Shown: one piece after another, positions 14,426 through 21,703 of the stretch | Layout: each line of letters opens with the position of its first letter | How positions within the stretch are numbered: the first letter of the stretch is position 1 | Virus record (IMG/VR): IMGVR_UViG_3300011407_000002 | Span: 1 to 24,063 of that record | Strand: one strand, 5' to 3' | Length of the DNA: 24,063 bases | From: a virus | The notes under the pieces: model-generated | The model's database searches: none | What the model saw: only the letters and a program-made list of their open reading frames with translations | Told to the model about the DNA's origin: nothing | Made by a program: the position numbers and the translations under genes

Positions 14426-16073
14426 GGCGTTCCTCCCTGAACCAAATGCCGGCGAAGCGGAGCCCCGACGCACAATCCCCTGTGATGCTGAACCGCAGCC
14501 GCCGATAAACTAGGGGCCTGTGCCAGTCGATCCGGCGCGGGCCGAAATAATTCGAAGCCGCCGCCCAATTGGCCTGCCCCCAAACGAAGCTGCCCCAGAT
14601 CGAGGCCGCGCCCGCTGCCGTATACTCTGCACTGTCCAGCGGCGAACCTTGCTCGTCATAGGCCGTCACCATGATCTTAGTAGCCGAGGGCATCCCTGCA
14701 ATGACGGATGTCTCGATAACCGAGCACTCGTTGATCCCCCCAGGGTCTTGCACGAAGGCCGTGTCGAGGCTGTAGACCATCTGCGCGCCGGCTTCGACAA
14801 ACCCGCTCGCCGCGGTCTGGTGCGAGTCCGACTGCCAAAGCTGCCCCGGCATCCCATGCGGAGCCAGAACGAAACTGTCGCCGTAGGAAGCGATCAAGTC
14901 GGCCGGGAACGTGTGCGCGCCGCTCCAGGTTCCTCGCTCGAGGTCGAACCAATATTCTTCGGTCGGGATGCCCGCGTCCAGTATGTCGTCGAAAGAGATG
15001 CGGATCAGGTTCGAATTCGTCGCCGCGCATATCCGGGAAGGCGAAACGATCTGGTAGAAGACGGCGTTCACCCCCTTCCCCATCCCCCCGATCGGGGGGC
15101 TCACGTTCCCTTCCCAATCCATGAGCCGTAACCCATCCGGCGCGACGAAGAACAACCCCTTGGGCGTCGCCACGATCGAGTTGGGAGCAAGGCAAGTGGT
15201 TGCGCAATTCAGAGCGTTTACACTGAGCCCGCTGGACAGGGTGATCGTCGTCGAGCCCGCGACGACGGCTTGCGTCGCCTGCGACGAGTCGCCGGTGATC
15301 TGGTACATGTTGTAAACGCCGTTCGGCGAGCCCTTGAACACGATCAGCGACTGGATGAGGCCCCCGAGCTGGTTCTTGAAAGGCAGGCCGTGCAGGGCAG
15401 AAATCGGCGTGTTGTCGCCGAACGTCAGGATTTGCGTAGCGCTGGTCAGGTTCAGCGTGCCGGTGTCGGTGAAGTAGCAAGCCGAGTACCCCGAGACGAG
15501 ATTCACCGCGAACCATGCCCGGTCCATGTATTGCGCGACGGCGACGGGCACGAAGGGGAGCGGTGTGCCGGTCGTGTTGCCGGCGTTCCAGGCCGGAGCC
15601 CCGAGCGAGGACAGATCGAACCAGCCGAAGAAGTTCGCCGTGCCCGCAAAGCCGGGGTGTGTGACAAATAGTCGTGCCCCCACGAGCGCCATCGTCGGCG
15701 GAGTCCAGTTCCCCGTCGTCGGCTGCGTGAAGGGCACGTTGTCGGCGAGCACATTCGAGACGGTCAGGAACACGCCGCCCGCGATATTGAACGCGAAGGG
15801 TTCGTCCTTGCCCGCGTTCCGGCCGGTCGCCAGCATCCCATAGGCGATGCCGTTGATGACGGTCAGCGCAGAGATTTGCCCCGGCGTCGTGAAGCCTTGG
15901 AACTGCGTGAGGCGGACGGCCGCGGGCCTGCATACCCACGAGTCCTCTTGCCTGGTGTCCCGGATCAGGTTCTTGAGCTGGAGGCAGGTTCCAGGGAAGC
16001 CGTGGTCCTCGTCGAACGCATCGCCCACCCCCTTGGGCGAGAAGAGGCGCGGTTGCGTGTTGCGAAGGGACAC
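14400..16073 (-). CDS. tail nozzle / stabilisation protein, beta-propeller-like
   Basis: 557 aa from a GTG at 16073, one base after the stop of the tail adaptor gene and close behind GGTGG. The opening RNTQPRLFSPKGVGDAF with LKNLIRDTRQ and repeated blades ending in aromatic-Asp or Trp motifs fit the P22 gp10 / T7 gp12-like nozzle group, which plugs onto the adaptor ring and seals the tail. Pairing with the adaptor gene directly before it strengthens the call. Residues about 290-300 have a CATTC cysteine pair. The C-terminal part is beta-rich and ends with FAGIWFREERLGYSQ. Family assignment is from length, order and texture, not from a search. Confidence 0.75.
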   Translation of the reverse strand: MSLRNTQPRLFSPKGVGDAFDEDHGFPGTCLQLKNLIRDTRQEDSWVCRPAAVRLTQFQGFTTPGQISALTVINGIAYGMLATGRNAGKDEPFAFNIAGGVFLTVSNVLADNVPFTQPTTGNWTPPTMALVGARLFVTHPGFAGTANFFGWFDLSSLGAPAWNAGNTTGTPLPFVPVAVAQYMDRAWFAVNLVSGYSACYFTDTGTLNLTSATQILTFGDNTPISALHGLPFKNQLGGLIQSLIVFKGSPNGVYNMYQITGDSSQATQAVVAGSTTITLSSGLSVNALNCATTCLAPNSIVATPKGLFFVAPDGLRLMDWEGNVSPPIGGMGKGVNAVFYQIVSPSRICAATNSNLIRISFDDILDAGIPTEEYWFDLERGTWSGAHTFPADLIASYGDSFVLAPHGMPGQLWQSDSHQTAASGFVEAGAQMVYSLDTAFVQDPGGINECSVIETSVIAGMPSATKIMVTAYDEQGSPLDSAEYTAAGAASIWGSFVWGQANWAAASNYFGPRRIDWHRPLVYRRLRFSITGDCASGLRFAGIWFREERLGYSQMRP

Positions 16074-16074
16074 G

Positions 16075-16809
16075 TCACCACCCGATCGTCTTGGTGTTCG
16101 GGAGGCCCGCCAAGCGAGCGTTTCGCCCGAACATGCGCCGGTCGAGGGACACCCGCGACACCACGTCGTTACGGTCCCCTTGCTTCTTCAAGTAGCGGTC
16201 GAGCATGTATTGCGCCCCCTGGGGGAGCCCCTGCCCGCCCTTGCCGTCCCCGAGGAAGTCGCCGCACCGATCGTCATTGCAAATCTTCATCAGCTCACCA
16301 GCGAGGCGCGTGATGAGATAGTCCTGGCTCGGGAACCACGGAACCTCCGTGGAAGTCTCGGGATCCACGATGTCGGCCTTTTGCTTATAGTACCGACACG
16401 TCACCGGGAAAGAACCGGACGGCGGCACCCAAACAAACATGACCGGTGGGCTCAGGCTCATGTCGGTCGTATAGTATGACGGGTAGGCTTCGAGCCCCGC
16501 CTGCTGCACGAACCAATCGTACTCCTCGATTTCTACTTTGATCATGGGGTAGACAACCCCGTCGATCGTGTAGAACACGTCCTTGTTCCTTGCCCGAAGC
16601 CAATCAGAGGGCAAGGTATAGGGGCCGGAGCCGGTCCCCGTCGCACTGTTGAAGTTGAACAGGTAGAGCCCCCGAGCGACTTCCAGGTCGTAAGTCTGGC
16701 TCAAGTCGCTCAGGATCATGTTCAAGAGCTGCCCGGCCTGCGCTGTGAAGGCCGGGACTTTGGCGACCTGACAGGCAAGCGTGACGATCTGGTTTGCCTG
16801 TAGCGCCAT
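16075..16809 (-). CDS. tail adaptor protein (P22 gp4 / T7 gp11-like)
   Basis: 244 aa. It begins with helices (ALQANQIVTLACQVAKVP and LLNMILSDLSQTYDLEVA), passes a beta part with the LPSDWLRARNKDVFY and PPSGSFPVTCRYYK segments, and ends in a basic tail. Helix pair, LP-DWLR, and a C-terminal YY/W-rich beta sheet are typical for the dodecameric adaptor that joins portal and tail nozzle in podoviruses. GGAGTG precedes the ATG, which lies one base after the previous stop. The nozzle gene follows after one base. Good support from context and texture. Confidence 0.78.
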   Translation of the reverse strand: MALQANQIVTLACQVAKVPAFTAQAGQLLNMILSDLSQTYDLEVARGLYLFNFNSATGTGSGPYTLPSDWLRARNKDVFYTIDGVVYPMIKVEIEEYDWFVQQAGLEAYPSYYTTDMSLSPPVMFVWVPPSGSFPVTCRYYKQKADIVDPETSTEVPWFPSQDYLITRLAGELMKICNDDRCGDFLGDGKGGQGLPQGAQYMLDRYLKKQGDRNDVVSRVSLDRRMFGRNARLAGLPNTKTIGW

Positions 16810-16810
16810 C

Positions 16811-17278
16811 TCACTCCGCCGCTTGCTGTAGCCCCGCGTCCACGAGGCCGATCAACTGCGCAATCTCGCGCTCCAGCCGCTCGACCATGTCTCGCGACGT
16901 GGCGAGGCTGGTGTTCAAGGTCTCTTCGTGCTGCGCTTCCTGGGCTGGAAGCTTGAAGGGGTTCTTCCGCCCGGACTCCGTGTGCTCCTGCGCGAGCCGA
17001 TTGTACCGATCTGCCACGCGCGCCTTGTCGCGAGACATGGTGTCGAACTGCTGCCGCGCGAGAGCGAGCTGCGATTGCTTGGCCGCGATCTCGCCTTTGA
17101 GCGCCTGCCGGGTCGCGACGCGCTCCACTTTATCGACGACAGCGCCGATCTCCTCCGCCGACACGTCCTGGAGGAAATTGGTCTCGAAAACCAACTGCGG
17201 CCCATGCGGACCCCCGAGGGGGAAGTTCAAGCTTACTCGGATAATCGGGATGTTAGGTTCCTGCGTATTGTCGGACAT
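16811..17278 (-). CDS. coiled-coil protein of unknown function
   Basis: 155 aa from ATG 17278 (AGGTGG 8 nt upstream); a GTG at 17290 is the longer alternative. The N-terminal 40 residues look like beta strands with a GGPHGP turn. Residues about 50-150 form a long charged coiled coil with many Ala/Arg/Glu/Gln. No cysteine or enzyme motif. It overlaps the preceding gene by 26 bp and is followed at one base by the tail adaptor. It may be a head-tail assembly factor or a virion accessory protein; no family recognised. Confidence 0.65.
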   Translation of the reverse strand: MSDNTQEPNIPIIRVSLNFPLGGPHGPQLVFETNFLQDVSAEEIGAVVDKVERVATRQALKGEIAAKQSQLALARQQFDTMSRDKARVADRYNRLAQEHTESGRKNPFKLPAQEAQHEETLNTSLATSRDMVERLEREIAQLIGLVDAGLQQAAE

Positions 17279-17729
17279 TGCGTTTGCCACCTAGCTGCAC
17301 GTTTCGGGTTCGCCTGAACAAGTTCCCTCGCGTCTCGTCCAGGCGGCACTCTTCATTGAACCACGCCCGCGACATAATTTCCATCAGGGTCGCACGAACC
17401 CCTTCCGTGACCTTGTACTCGGTTTCCGGGTAGAAGGTCCGCACCCCGTCGAGCACGATGAAGGGGGCCTCGTCGGGTAGGTCGATGAAGATCGAATGCA
17501 GTTGCTCTTCGGGGAGCCTTTCCTGCGCTACCTTCTTTCGGCGGTCGGCAATGTAGGATTGCTCGGCCTCGAAAATCTGCTTCGCCTTGATCTCCGCTTC
17601 GACCTGCATGTCGAGCCGAGCCTTGTCGGCTTCGGTCAACATGGCTTCCATTTCAGGGGTCAGCGGCTTAGGCCGCGCCGGGGGAGGTGTCAGGGTTTTC
17701 TTCTGGGGGGAAGGGGGTAGTTGGGCCAT
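17253..17729 (-). CDS. conserved-looking head-region protein of unknown function
   Basis: 158 aa. The N-terminus is Pro/Lys-rich and disordered (MAQLPPSPQKKTLTPPPARP), then a charged helix to about residue 75, a beta part (APFIVLDGVRTFYPETEYKV), and a basic end with NLFRRTRNVQLGGKRNVRQY. AAGGA sits close to the ATG. It lies between the capsid group and the tail adaptor, where head-completion proteins are often encoded, but no homologue was recognised. A 78-bp gap with a GC-rich hairpin separates it from the previous gene. Confidence 0.65.
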   Translation of the reverse strand: MAQLPPSPQKKTLTPPPARPKPLTPEMEAMLTEADKARLDMQVEAEIKAKQIFEAEQSYIADRRKKVAQERLPEEQLHSIFIDLPDEAPFIVLDGVRTFYPETEYKVTEGVRATLMEIMSRAWFNEECRLDETRGNLFRRTRNVQLGGKRNVRQYAGT

Positions 17730-17774
17730 TGATCCTTGTCCATCTGTGAACCGTCTTCGACACGAAGGACGGGT

Positions 17775-17795
17775 GCCGGGCCACGGTCGCCCGGC
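17775..17795 (-). other. GC-rich hairpin in the gap after the capsid group
   Basis: A perfect 7-bp dyad, GCCGGGC and GCCCGGC, with a 7-nt loop lies in the 78-bp gap between the small head protein gene and the 158-aa gene. No T-run follows on the minus strand. It may act as a leaky terminator, pause or mRNA 3'-end stabiliser that lets capsid genes be expressed more than the tail genes. Confidence 0.4.
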
Positions 17796-17807
17796 GTTCC
17801 TGCCACC

Positions 17808-18131
17808 TCACGAGTGCACCCAACTCGGGTTCGCCGCACCGGCCGCGCCCGACACTAGGATCGGCCAGCCGGTTTGCGTGTCCACGGCCACGAAGTCGCC
17901 CTGGAACACTTTGAGAACCCCGCGCCGCGGAACATAGAGGAAGCCGTTCTTAGCGAAGGCCTGCGTCACGAAAGTCCCGCCGACCAAGCCCTCACCCGCG
18001 GAACCCGAAACCGGGATGTCCACTTTGATGAGTGCATTGATCGACGCCATGTCCGCGTCGAGAGCAACGTGCGAGAAGGCGAGGGCAGTCAGCGAGTTAT
18101 TCGCCGTGGTTCCCATGGTAATAGTTGACAC
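17808..18131 (-). CDS. small putative capsid decoration / head protein
   Basis: 107 aa from a GTG at 18131 with AGAGGG 7 nt upstream; the ATG at 18116 would shorten it by five residues. The product is beta-rich, low in charge and without cysteine: NNSLTALAFSHVALDADM, then VDIPVSGSAGEGLVGGTF and a Tyr/Pro/Arg turn. It follows the major capsid gene by 16 bp, the usual place for a capsid decoration or minor head protein. No specific family recognised. Confidence 0.6.
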   Translation of the reverse strand: MSTITMGTTANNSLTALAFSHVALDADMASINALIKVDIPVSGSAGEGLVGGTFVTQAFAKNGFLYVPRRGVLKVFQGDFVAVDTQTGWPILVSGAAGAANPSWVHS

Positions 18132-18147
18132 CTGACTGCCCTCTCTC

Positions 18148-19515
18148 TTAGCCGAATGCGCCGGTATTGGAGGCGGTGCTTTCGATGCGCATGAAGAACT
18201 GGTTGTTCTTGATGAGCGTCGCGTAAAACACCTTCCAGCCGATAACCCTGATCTGGTTCAAGGGGTCCGACTTGTCCGCACTGAACAGCCCTACGATCTG
18301 GACGTTCTGGAGCTCGATCTGGGTGTAAGCACCCTTGCCGAAAATGAACGTGGGGTAAACCGTGATCCCGTTCGCATTGCCCGGGAACGCAGGGGGAACC
18401 TGCGCGACGCCGATCCCGGTGATGAACACTGTCGTGCCCCCCGGAAGCTGCGTCGCCTGCCCGAGCAGCGGGCCGGAAGCCGGGCCCTGCGGGCTCACCC
18501 CGAGGTTCACAGGGGAGGTCGTCGTGCCGATGTAAACGTTGAAGGTGAAGCCCGGCGCGTTGTTCGGCAGGGTGACGGCGATCGACCCGTTCGGGCCGGT
18601 GACGGACTGCGCACCCGAGACCGTGTAAATGCGGCTCTCGAATTGGTTCTGCGTGTCCACGCCGGTGACGATGATCCGGTAGCCGGCGTTCGTCGCCAGC
18701 GAGCCCGAATTGCCCGGCACGTAGGCCAGGCCACCGTCGTTGTTCGCGAACCCGGTGAAGCTCGGAATCATGTTCGACCGGCAGAACCGAACCCCGTTCA
18801 GCTCGCCGAGCTCGTTGTTGTAAATCTTGTTCAGGTCCGAATAGGACCATGCGGTCGTGACTGTCGCGTCCTCGCGCATGTCCGCTTCGACAAACGGATG
18901 GAGCATGGCGACATAGTGCTGGTTCGTGCGCGGGTTCGACGAGGACTTCGCCCCGCCCGAGCCGGCGTCGATCTTCTGGTCCGTCCTCTCGTCGCCGAGA
19001 TAGAGCGGTGCGCCGAGGTTCAAGAGCAGCGCGACAGCGCGCTGGACTTCGTGCCGGTTCATATAGTCGGCAGCCTGGAGCGCCGGCCGCGACCCGCGTG
19101 AGTTCACGAAGTTGACCTGCGTACCGCCGAGCAGGTTCACGATGGTGTTGCGGTCGAGCGTTTCCGCGATCTGGTAGCCCATGACCCGCTGTGCTTGCTT
19201 GACGAGCGGGTGCTTGATCGTCAGCTCGGCGACGTCGGTGAGCGTCACCTTGTCGCCCCACTGTTGGGCGACCGCCGATACCTGCTGGATCGACATAGTT
19301 TGCCCGACTGGAGGAACCGCTTCCGAGAGCGGCGCATAGGGCAGGGGAAGCCGCAAGAACCTCGTCATCGTAAAGGTCGTGCCGCGCCCCTCCGGCATCG
19401 ACTCCATGTCGCCGAACTGGTAGAAAACGAGCTGGCGCTGCGCCAGATCGAGGGTCTTGTCCGCGATAAAGTTCTCGATGTCCGCGGAAAAAGACGGCGC
19501 GACATTGACCGGCAT
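18148..19515 (-). CDS. major capsid protein, N4 gp56 family
   Basis: 455 aa. The N-terminal arm and E-loop region hold RGTTFTMTRFLRLPLP and VTLTDVAELTIKHPL. The body has YVAMLHPFVEADMRED and GELNGVRFCRS, and the end has IRVIGWKVFYATLIKNN. This order matches the HK97-fold N4 gp56-type major capsid family. Residues about 262-375 form an extra Gly/Thr/Asn-rich beta domain that looks like an inserted Ig-like or jelly-roll surface domain. AGGAG lies 8 nt before the ATG. The scaffold gene lies 36 bp upstream, the expected partner. It should form the capsid shell. Family call is by motif reading. Confidence 0.88.
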   Translation of the reverse strand: MPVNVAPSFSADIENFIADKTLDLAQRQLVFYQFGDMESMPEGRGTTFTMTRFLRLPLPYAPLSEAVPPVGQTMSIQQVSAVAQQWGDKVTLTDVAELTIKHPLVKQAQRVMGYQIAETLDRNTIVNLLGGTQVNFVNSRGSRPALQAADYMNRHEVQRAVALLLNLGAPLYLGDERTDQKIDAGSGGAKSSSNPRTNQHYVAMLHPFVEADMREDATVTTAWSYSDLNKIYNNELGELNGVRFCRSNMIPSFTGFANNDGGLAYVPGNSGSLATNAGYRIIVTGVDTQNQFESRIYTVSGAQSVTGPNGSIAVTLPNNAPGFTFNVYIGTTTSPVNLGVSPQGPASGPLLGQATQLPGGTTVFITGIGVAQVPPAFPGNANGITVYPTFIFGKGAYTQIELQNVQIVGLFSADKSDPLNQIRVIGWKVFYATLIKNNQFFMRIESTASNTGAFG

Positions 19516-19551
19516 CTAACCTACTCCTGCTAGCTGCCGACCTTCGCGGGG

Positions 19552-20337
19552 TCAGAAGCGCACGCGCGATAGCCGCTCTTCACGTTGCTCCAGCGTTTCG
19601 GCCCTGCCGCCCCCGCGAGAGCGGGCCGGAGCTACATCGTTCCGCCCCCCGCTCGGCGCGGCAACCCTCTGCCGCTGCACCCCCGGGGAGGCCGTCCTGG
19701 TCTTTCCTTGCCTCTTTTGAAGCTGTTCCTGCCCGAACAGGTAGGTGAAAATCGCCTCCCTCGGTAGAAACTGCCCGCTGTTCAACCTCTCGTAGAACGT
19801 CGCCTCTACTTGTGCCTGCATCCGGCGCATGTCCGCGTCCGCGGCTGCTTTCGCCAAGTAGGTGTTCTGGTCCGTCATAATGTGCTGCTGCAACTGCATC
19901 CGCTGCATTGCAGTCTGGTGCTGCTGCTCCGACTTCCTCAGCCGGTACTCGATCTGCTGCTCGAACGGCAGAGACGCGACTTCCAGTTCCTCTTGCCGGC
20001 GTGCCTGCTCCTCTTGCTGCTGGCGCAGCCCCATGGTCTGCTGCTCGCGCAGCGCGGCCAGTTCTCGTTCCAGTGCGACCGCCCGGGCCTGCTCGAGCTG
20101 TGCTTGCTGCTCCAGCTTGGCCCATCGCCTGTTCAGGCGTTCCGATTTCCCTCTCGCATTGGGTTCGCTAGGGGCCTCCGGTTGATCTTCGAGATCAAGG
20201 TCTTCGGCTCCACCGTCTGTGAGGTCGCCTTGTTCTCCGAGGTCATCGTCTTCGATGGCACCTGGAGGCAGCGGGGGGTCTTTGTCGAGGACTTCACTCG
20301 GGATTCCTCCAAGCGGATCGAGGTCGTCGATTGCCAT
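19552..20337 (-). CDS. capsid scaffolding protein
   Basis: 261 aa with the typical scaffold layout: an acidic, Pro-rich N-terminus (residues 1-65, many Asp/Glu), a long Gln/Glu/Arg coiled coil (about 70-175), and a basic C-terminus rich in Arg/Gln/Gly, probably the capsid-binding end. It is the first gene after the promoter/repeat gap and is directly followed by the major capsid gene. GGGAG lies about 7 nt before the ATG. A scaffold guides prohead assembly inside the shell and leaves before maturation. There is no protease motif. Confidence 0.85.
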   Translation of the reverse strand: MAIDDLDPLGGIPSEVLDKDPPLPPGAIEDDDLGEQGDLTDGGAEDLDLEDQPEAPSEPNARGKSERLNRRWAKLEQQAQLEQARAVALERELAALREQQTMGLRQQQEEQARRQEELEVASLPFEQQIEYRLRKSEQQHQTAMQRMQLQQHIMTDQNTYLAKAAADADMRRMQAQVEATFYERLNSGQFLPREAIFTYLFGQEQLQKRQGKTRTASPGVQRQRVAAPSGGRNDVAPARSRGGGRAETLEQREERLSRVRF

Positions 20338-20349
20338 TTCACTCTCCCA

Positions 20350-20443
20350 GCGGATAACGTCCGCAAGACGCGCAGGCTTTGACGGGGCCGAACCGGGCAG
20401 ATTACGTCTGCCGGACGCGCAGGCTTTTACCGGGGCCGAACCG
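20350..20443 (-). repeat. two tandem leader repeats with covarying hairpins (period 47 bp)
   Basis: Two copies of a unit lie between the promoter and the scaffold start. Each has a conserved block of about 29-30 bp (20367-20395 and 20414-20443) and a short dyad. The dyads, read on the minus strand, are GCAGA-CGTAA-TCTGC (within 20396-20412) and GCGGA-CGTTA-TCCGC (20350-20364). An A-T pair in one is a G-C pair in the other, so pairing is kept while the sequence changes. This points to RNA hairpins in the 5' leader, or to tandem protein-binding dyads. It is the most conspicuous non-coding structure in the window. Confidence 0.75.
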
Positions 20444-20450
20444 TTGAAAC

Positions 20451-20480
20451 AGAATATCGTTCAGTGCTTGTTCTCGTCAA
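20451..20480 (-). promoter_or_regulatory. sigma70-like promoter of the scaffold-capsid transcript
   Basis: On the minus strand TTGACG (20480-20475) is followed after 18 nt by TATTCT (20456-20451). The -35 matches the consensus at five of six bases and the -10 at four. It sits in the only sizeable non-coding gap of the late region. The predicted transcript start near 20444 would put both tandem repeats in the leader. Spacing is one base above the optimum. Confidence 0.55.
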
Positions 20481-20497
20481 GCCCTTGCCTCTAGGGC
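20481..20497 (-). terminator. weak hairpin at the end of the lysis cassette
   Basis: GCCCT-7 nt-AGGGC forms a 5-bp stem that spans the stop codon of the lipoprotein gene and abuts the -35 box. There is no T-run after it on the minus strand, so it is a poor intrinsic terminator; it may merely cap the lysis transcript or be chance. Confidence 0.25.
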
Positions 20498-20760
20498 ACC
20501 TTTACTGCCGTCGCCGTGCCCCCGAGAGAAGCACAAACGATCTTCGACGCCGTGTAAACTTTTCCAGCCCCCGTCACGTATGCCTGCTTCGCCGAGACCG
20601 CTTGTGCGACTTCCGCGCCGACCGCGGCCGCACGCGACACCCGACAGGCCACCACGTTCAGCTTGGCATCGACAGCCGCCCAGTCGATCGGGTTCGGCGT
20701 GTTTCCGGTCGTCGTGCAAGCGCAGAGCGCGAGCATGGGAAGGATTGCGAACTTCTTCAT
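20491..20760 (-). CDS. small lipoprotein of the lysis cassette
   Basis: 89 aa. It starts MKKFAILPMLALCACTTTG: basic N-region, hydrophobic core and a lipobox LCAC with the lipidated cysteine at residue 15. After lipidation it would sit in the inner or outer membrane. The mature part is Ala/Val-rich with two more cysteines and a likely amphipathic helix. Its ATG overlaps the stop of the 86-aa gene (ATGA), and the endolysin is three genes upstream, so an outer-membrane spanin (Rz1-like) role is possible. It lacks the Pro-rich sequence of classic Rz1, hence the caution. Confidence 0.7.
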   Translation of the reverse strand: MKKFAILPMLALCACTTTGNTPNPIDWAAVDAKLNVVACRVSRAAAVGAEVAQAVSAKQAYVTGAGKVYTASKIVCASLGGTATAVKVP

Positions 20761-21017
20761 GGCTTGGTCCTCTTCAAGAATTTCCCGGTCTTCGGGTCGA
20801 AACGAGAGTTCGTCACCGGGACGAAGCCCCCCTGCCCGTCCGGCACGATGCTCCCATCGTGCAGGCCGGCAATCAAGTTCTGCCCCTCGAGCAGAACAAA
20901 CGCTCGGATCGTCCTGAACACCGGAGCCAGCGCCGGCCAAACCCCCGCGGCGAGATCGAGGGCTTCCGCGATCTTGCTCACGGTCTGCGTGATCTGACCG
21001 TCGTGCTCGGTGTTCAT
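20757..21017 (-). CDS. 86-aa lysis-cassette protein of unknown function
   Basis: 86 aa. A helical N-terminal half (ITQTVSKIAEALDLAAGVWPALAPVFRTIRAFVLLEGQ) is followed by a short domain with GLHDGSIVPDGQGGFVPVT and a basic end. It overlaps both neighbours as ATGA, so it is translated with the small membrane protein before it and the lipoprotein after it. The hydrophobic part is too polar for a sure membrane helix. It could be a spanin partner or regulator of lysis; no family recognised. Confidence 0.65.
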   Translation of the reverse strand: MNTEHDGQITQTVSKIAEALDLAAGVWPALAPVFRTIRAFVLLEGQNLIAGLHDGSIVPDGQGGFVPVTNSRFDPKTGKFLKRTKP

Positions 21018-21193
21018 TTCTTGTGGACGAAGTTCAATGCGAGCCAGTTGATGATCTGCTGCACCTTCTTCACCTTCGGGTTCTCCCCGGCCTGGGGGTC
21101 CACTGCATTGATCCCGTTCGCGGCGACCGAAGCCACAGTGATGACGAGAGGAGCCCAGGTCTGAACCTCGCTCCAGATATGCGCCATGTCCAT
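21014..21193 (-). CDS. 59-aa single-helix membrane protein, possible holin
   Basis: Starts MDMAHIWSEVQTW at the ATG at 21193, which overlaps the endolysin stop as TAATG and has GAGGGTG upstream. A longer open frame exists but reads as non-protein. Residues about 14-31 (APLVITVASVAANGINAV) form one hydrophobic helix, followed by a charged tail ending in VQQIINWLALNFVHKK, an ending I recall from other small phage proteins. Immediate coupling to the endolysin suggests a holin or holin-like protein. It has only one clear membrane helix, so the class is uncertain. Confidence 0.6.
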   Translation of the reverse strand: MDMAHIWSEVQTWAPLVITVASVAANGINAVDPQAGENPKVKKVQQIINWLALNFVHKK

Positions 21194-21693
21194 TAGATCA
21201 CCCTCGCTGCTTGGAAGTGCATCCCGTCGATGCTCTTCCCCGACCAATCCCCGCCCCAAATCCAGCCGGCTTCCTTGAAGCACTTCACGACTTCGGACAC
21301 CCGCGCGAAGTGAGGGCGGGAATTTCCTTGCAGGTTGCGAGCGGGGTCGAGGTCGATCGCGATCCCCATCGCGTGCATAGAAAGCCCCGCCCCGCTCCGC
21401 GTCAGCCTGTAATTGTAGCAGCCGCCATAGATCGACGCTCCCCAGGAATCGACGACGGCCTGGTCGTGCTTGGCCGCGGCCCAAATCGCCATGAGGATGT
21501 TCGCCAAGCTGCCTGCGACTTTCTTGTGGCACCTGATCTTCGTGATCGGCTTGCCGTCATAGGTCATCCGAAACGGGGGTGTGATATAAACGAGGTTCGA
21601 CACCTCCCAAGCAGGGGATGCATGGGCGGGGTTCTTCCCCCTCGGGTTCCCGAAAAAGTTGCTCGCTTCCGCTTGTGTCGGCCATACCGTCAT
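21193..21693 (-). CDS. M15-family peptidase endolysin (VanY/L-Ala-D-Glu or D,D-peptidase type)
   Basis: 166 aa with the M15 zinc site: SMHAMGIAID, giving H107 and D114, and GMHF, giving H159 as third ligand with D156 two to three residues before. No signal peptide or SAR helix at the N-terminus, so release to the wall would need a holin. Such enzymes cut peptide cross-links or stem peptides of peptidoglycan at lysis. AGGTG lies 5 nt before the ATG. The one-helix gene follows directly. The size is normal for a single-domain M15 endolysin. Good support. Confidence 0.85.
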   Translation of the reverse strand: MTVWPTQAEASNFFGNPRGKNPAHASPAWEVSNLVYITPPFRMTYDGKPITKIRCHKKVAGSLANILMAIWAAAKHDQAVVDSWGASIYGGCYNYRLTRSGAGLSMHAMGIAIDLDPARNLQGNSRPHFARVSEVVKCFKEAGWIWGGDWSGKSIDGMHFQAARVI

Positions 21694-21703
21694 GTTGCAC
21701 CTA

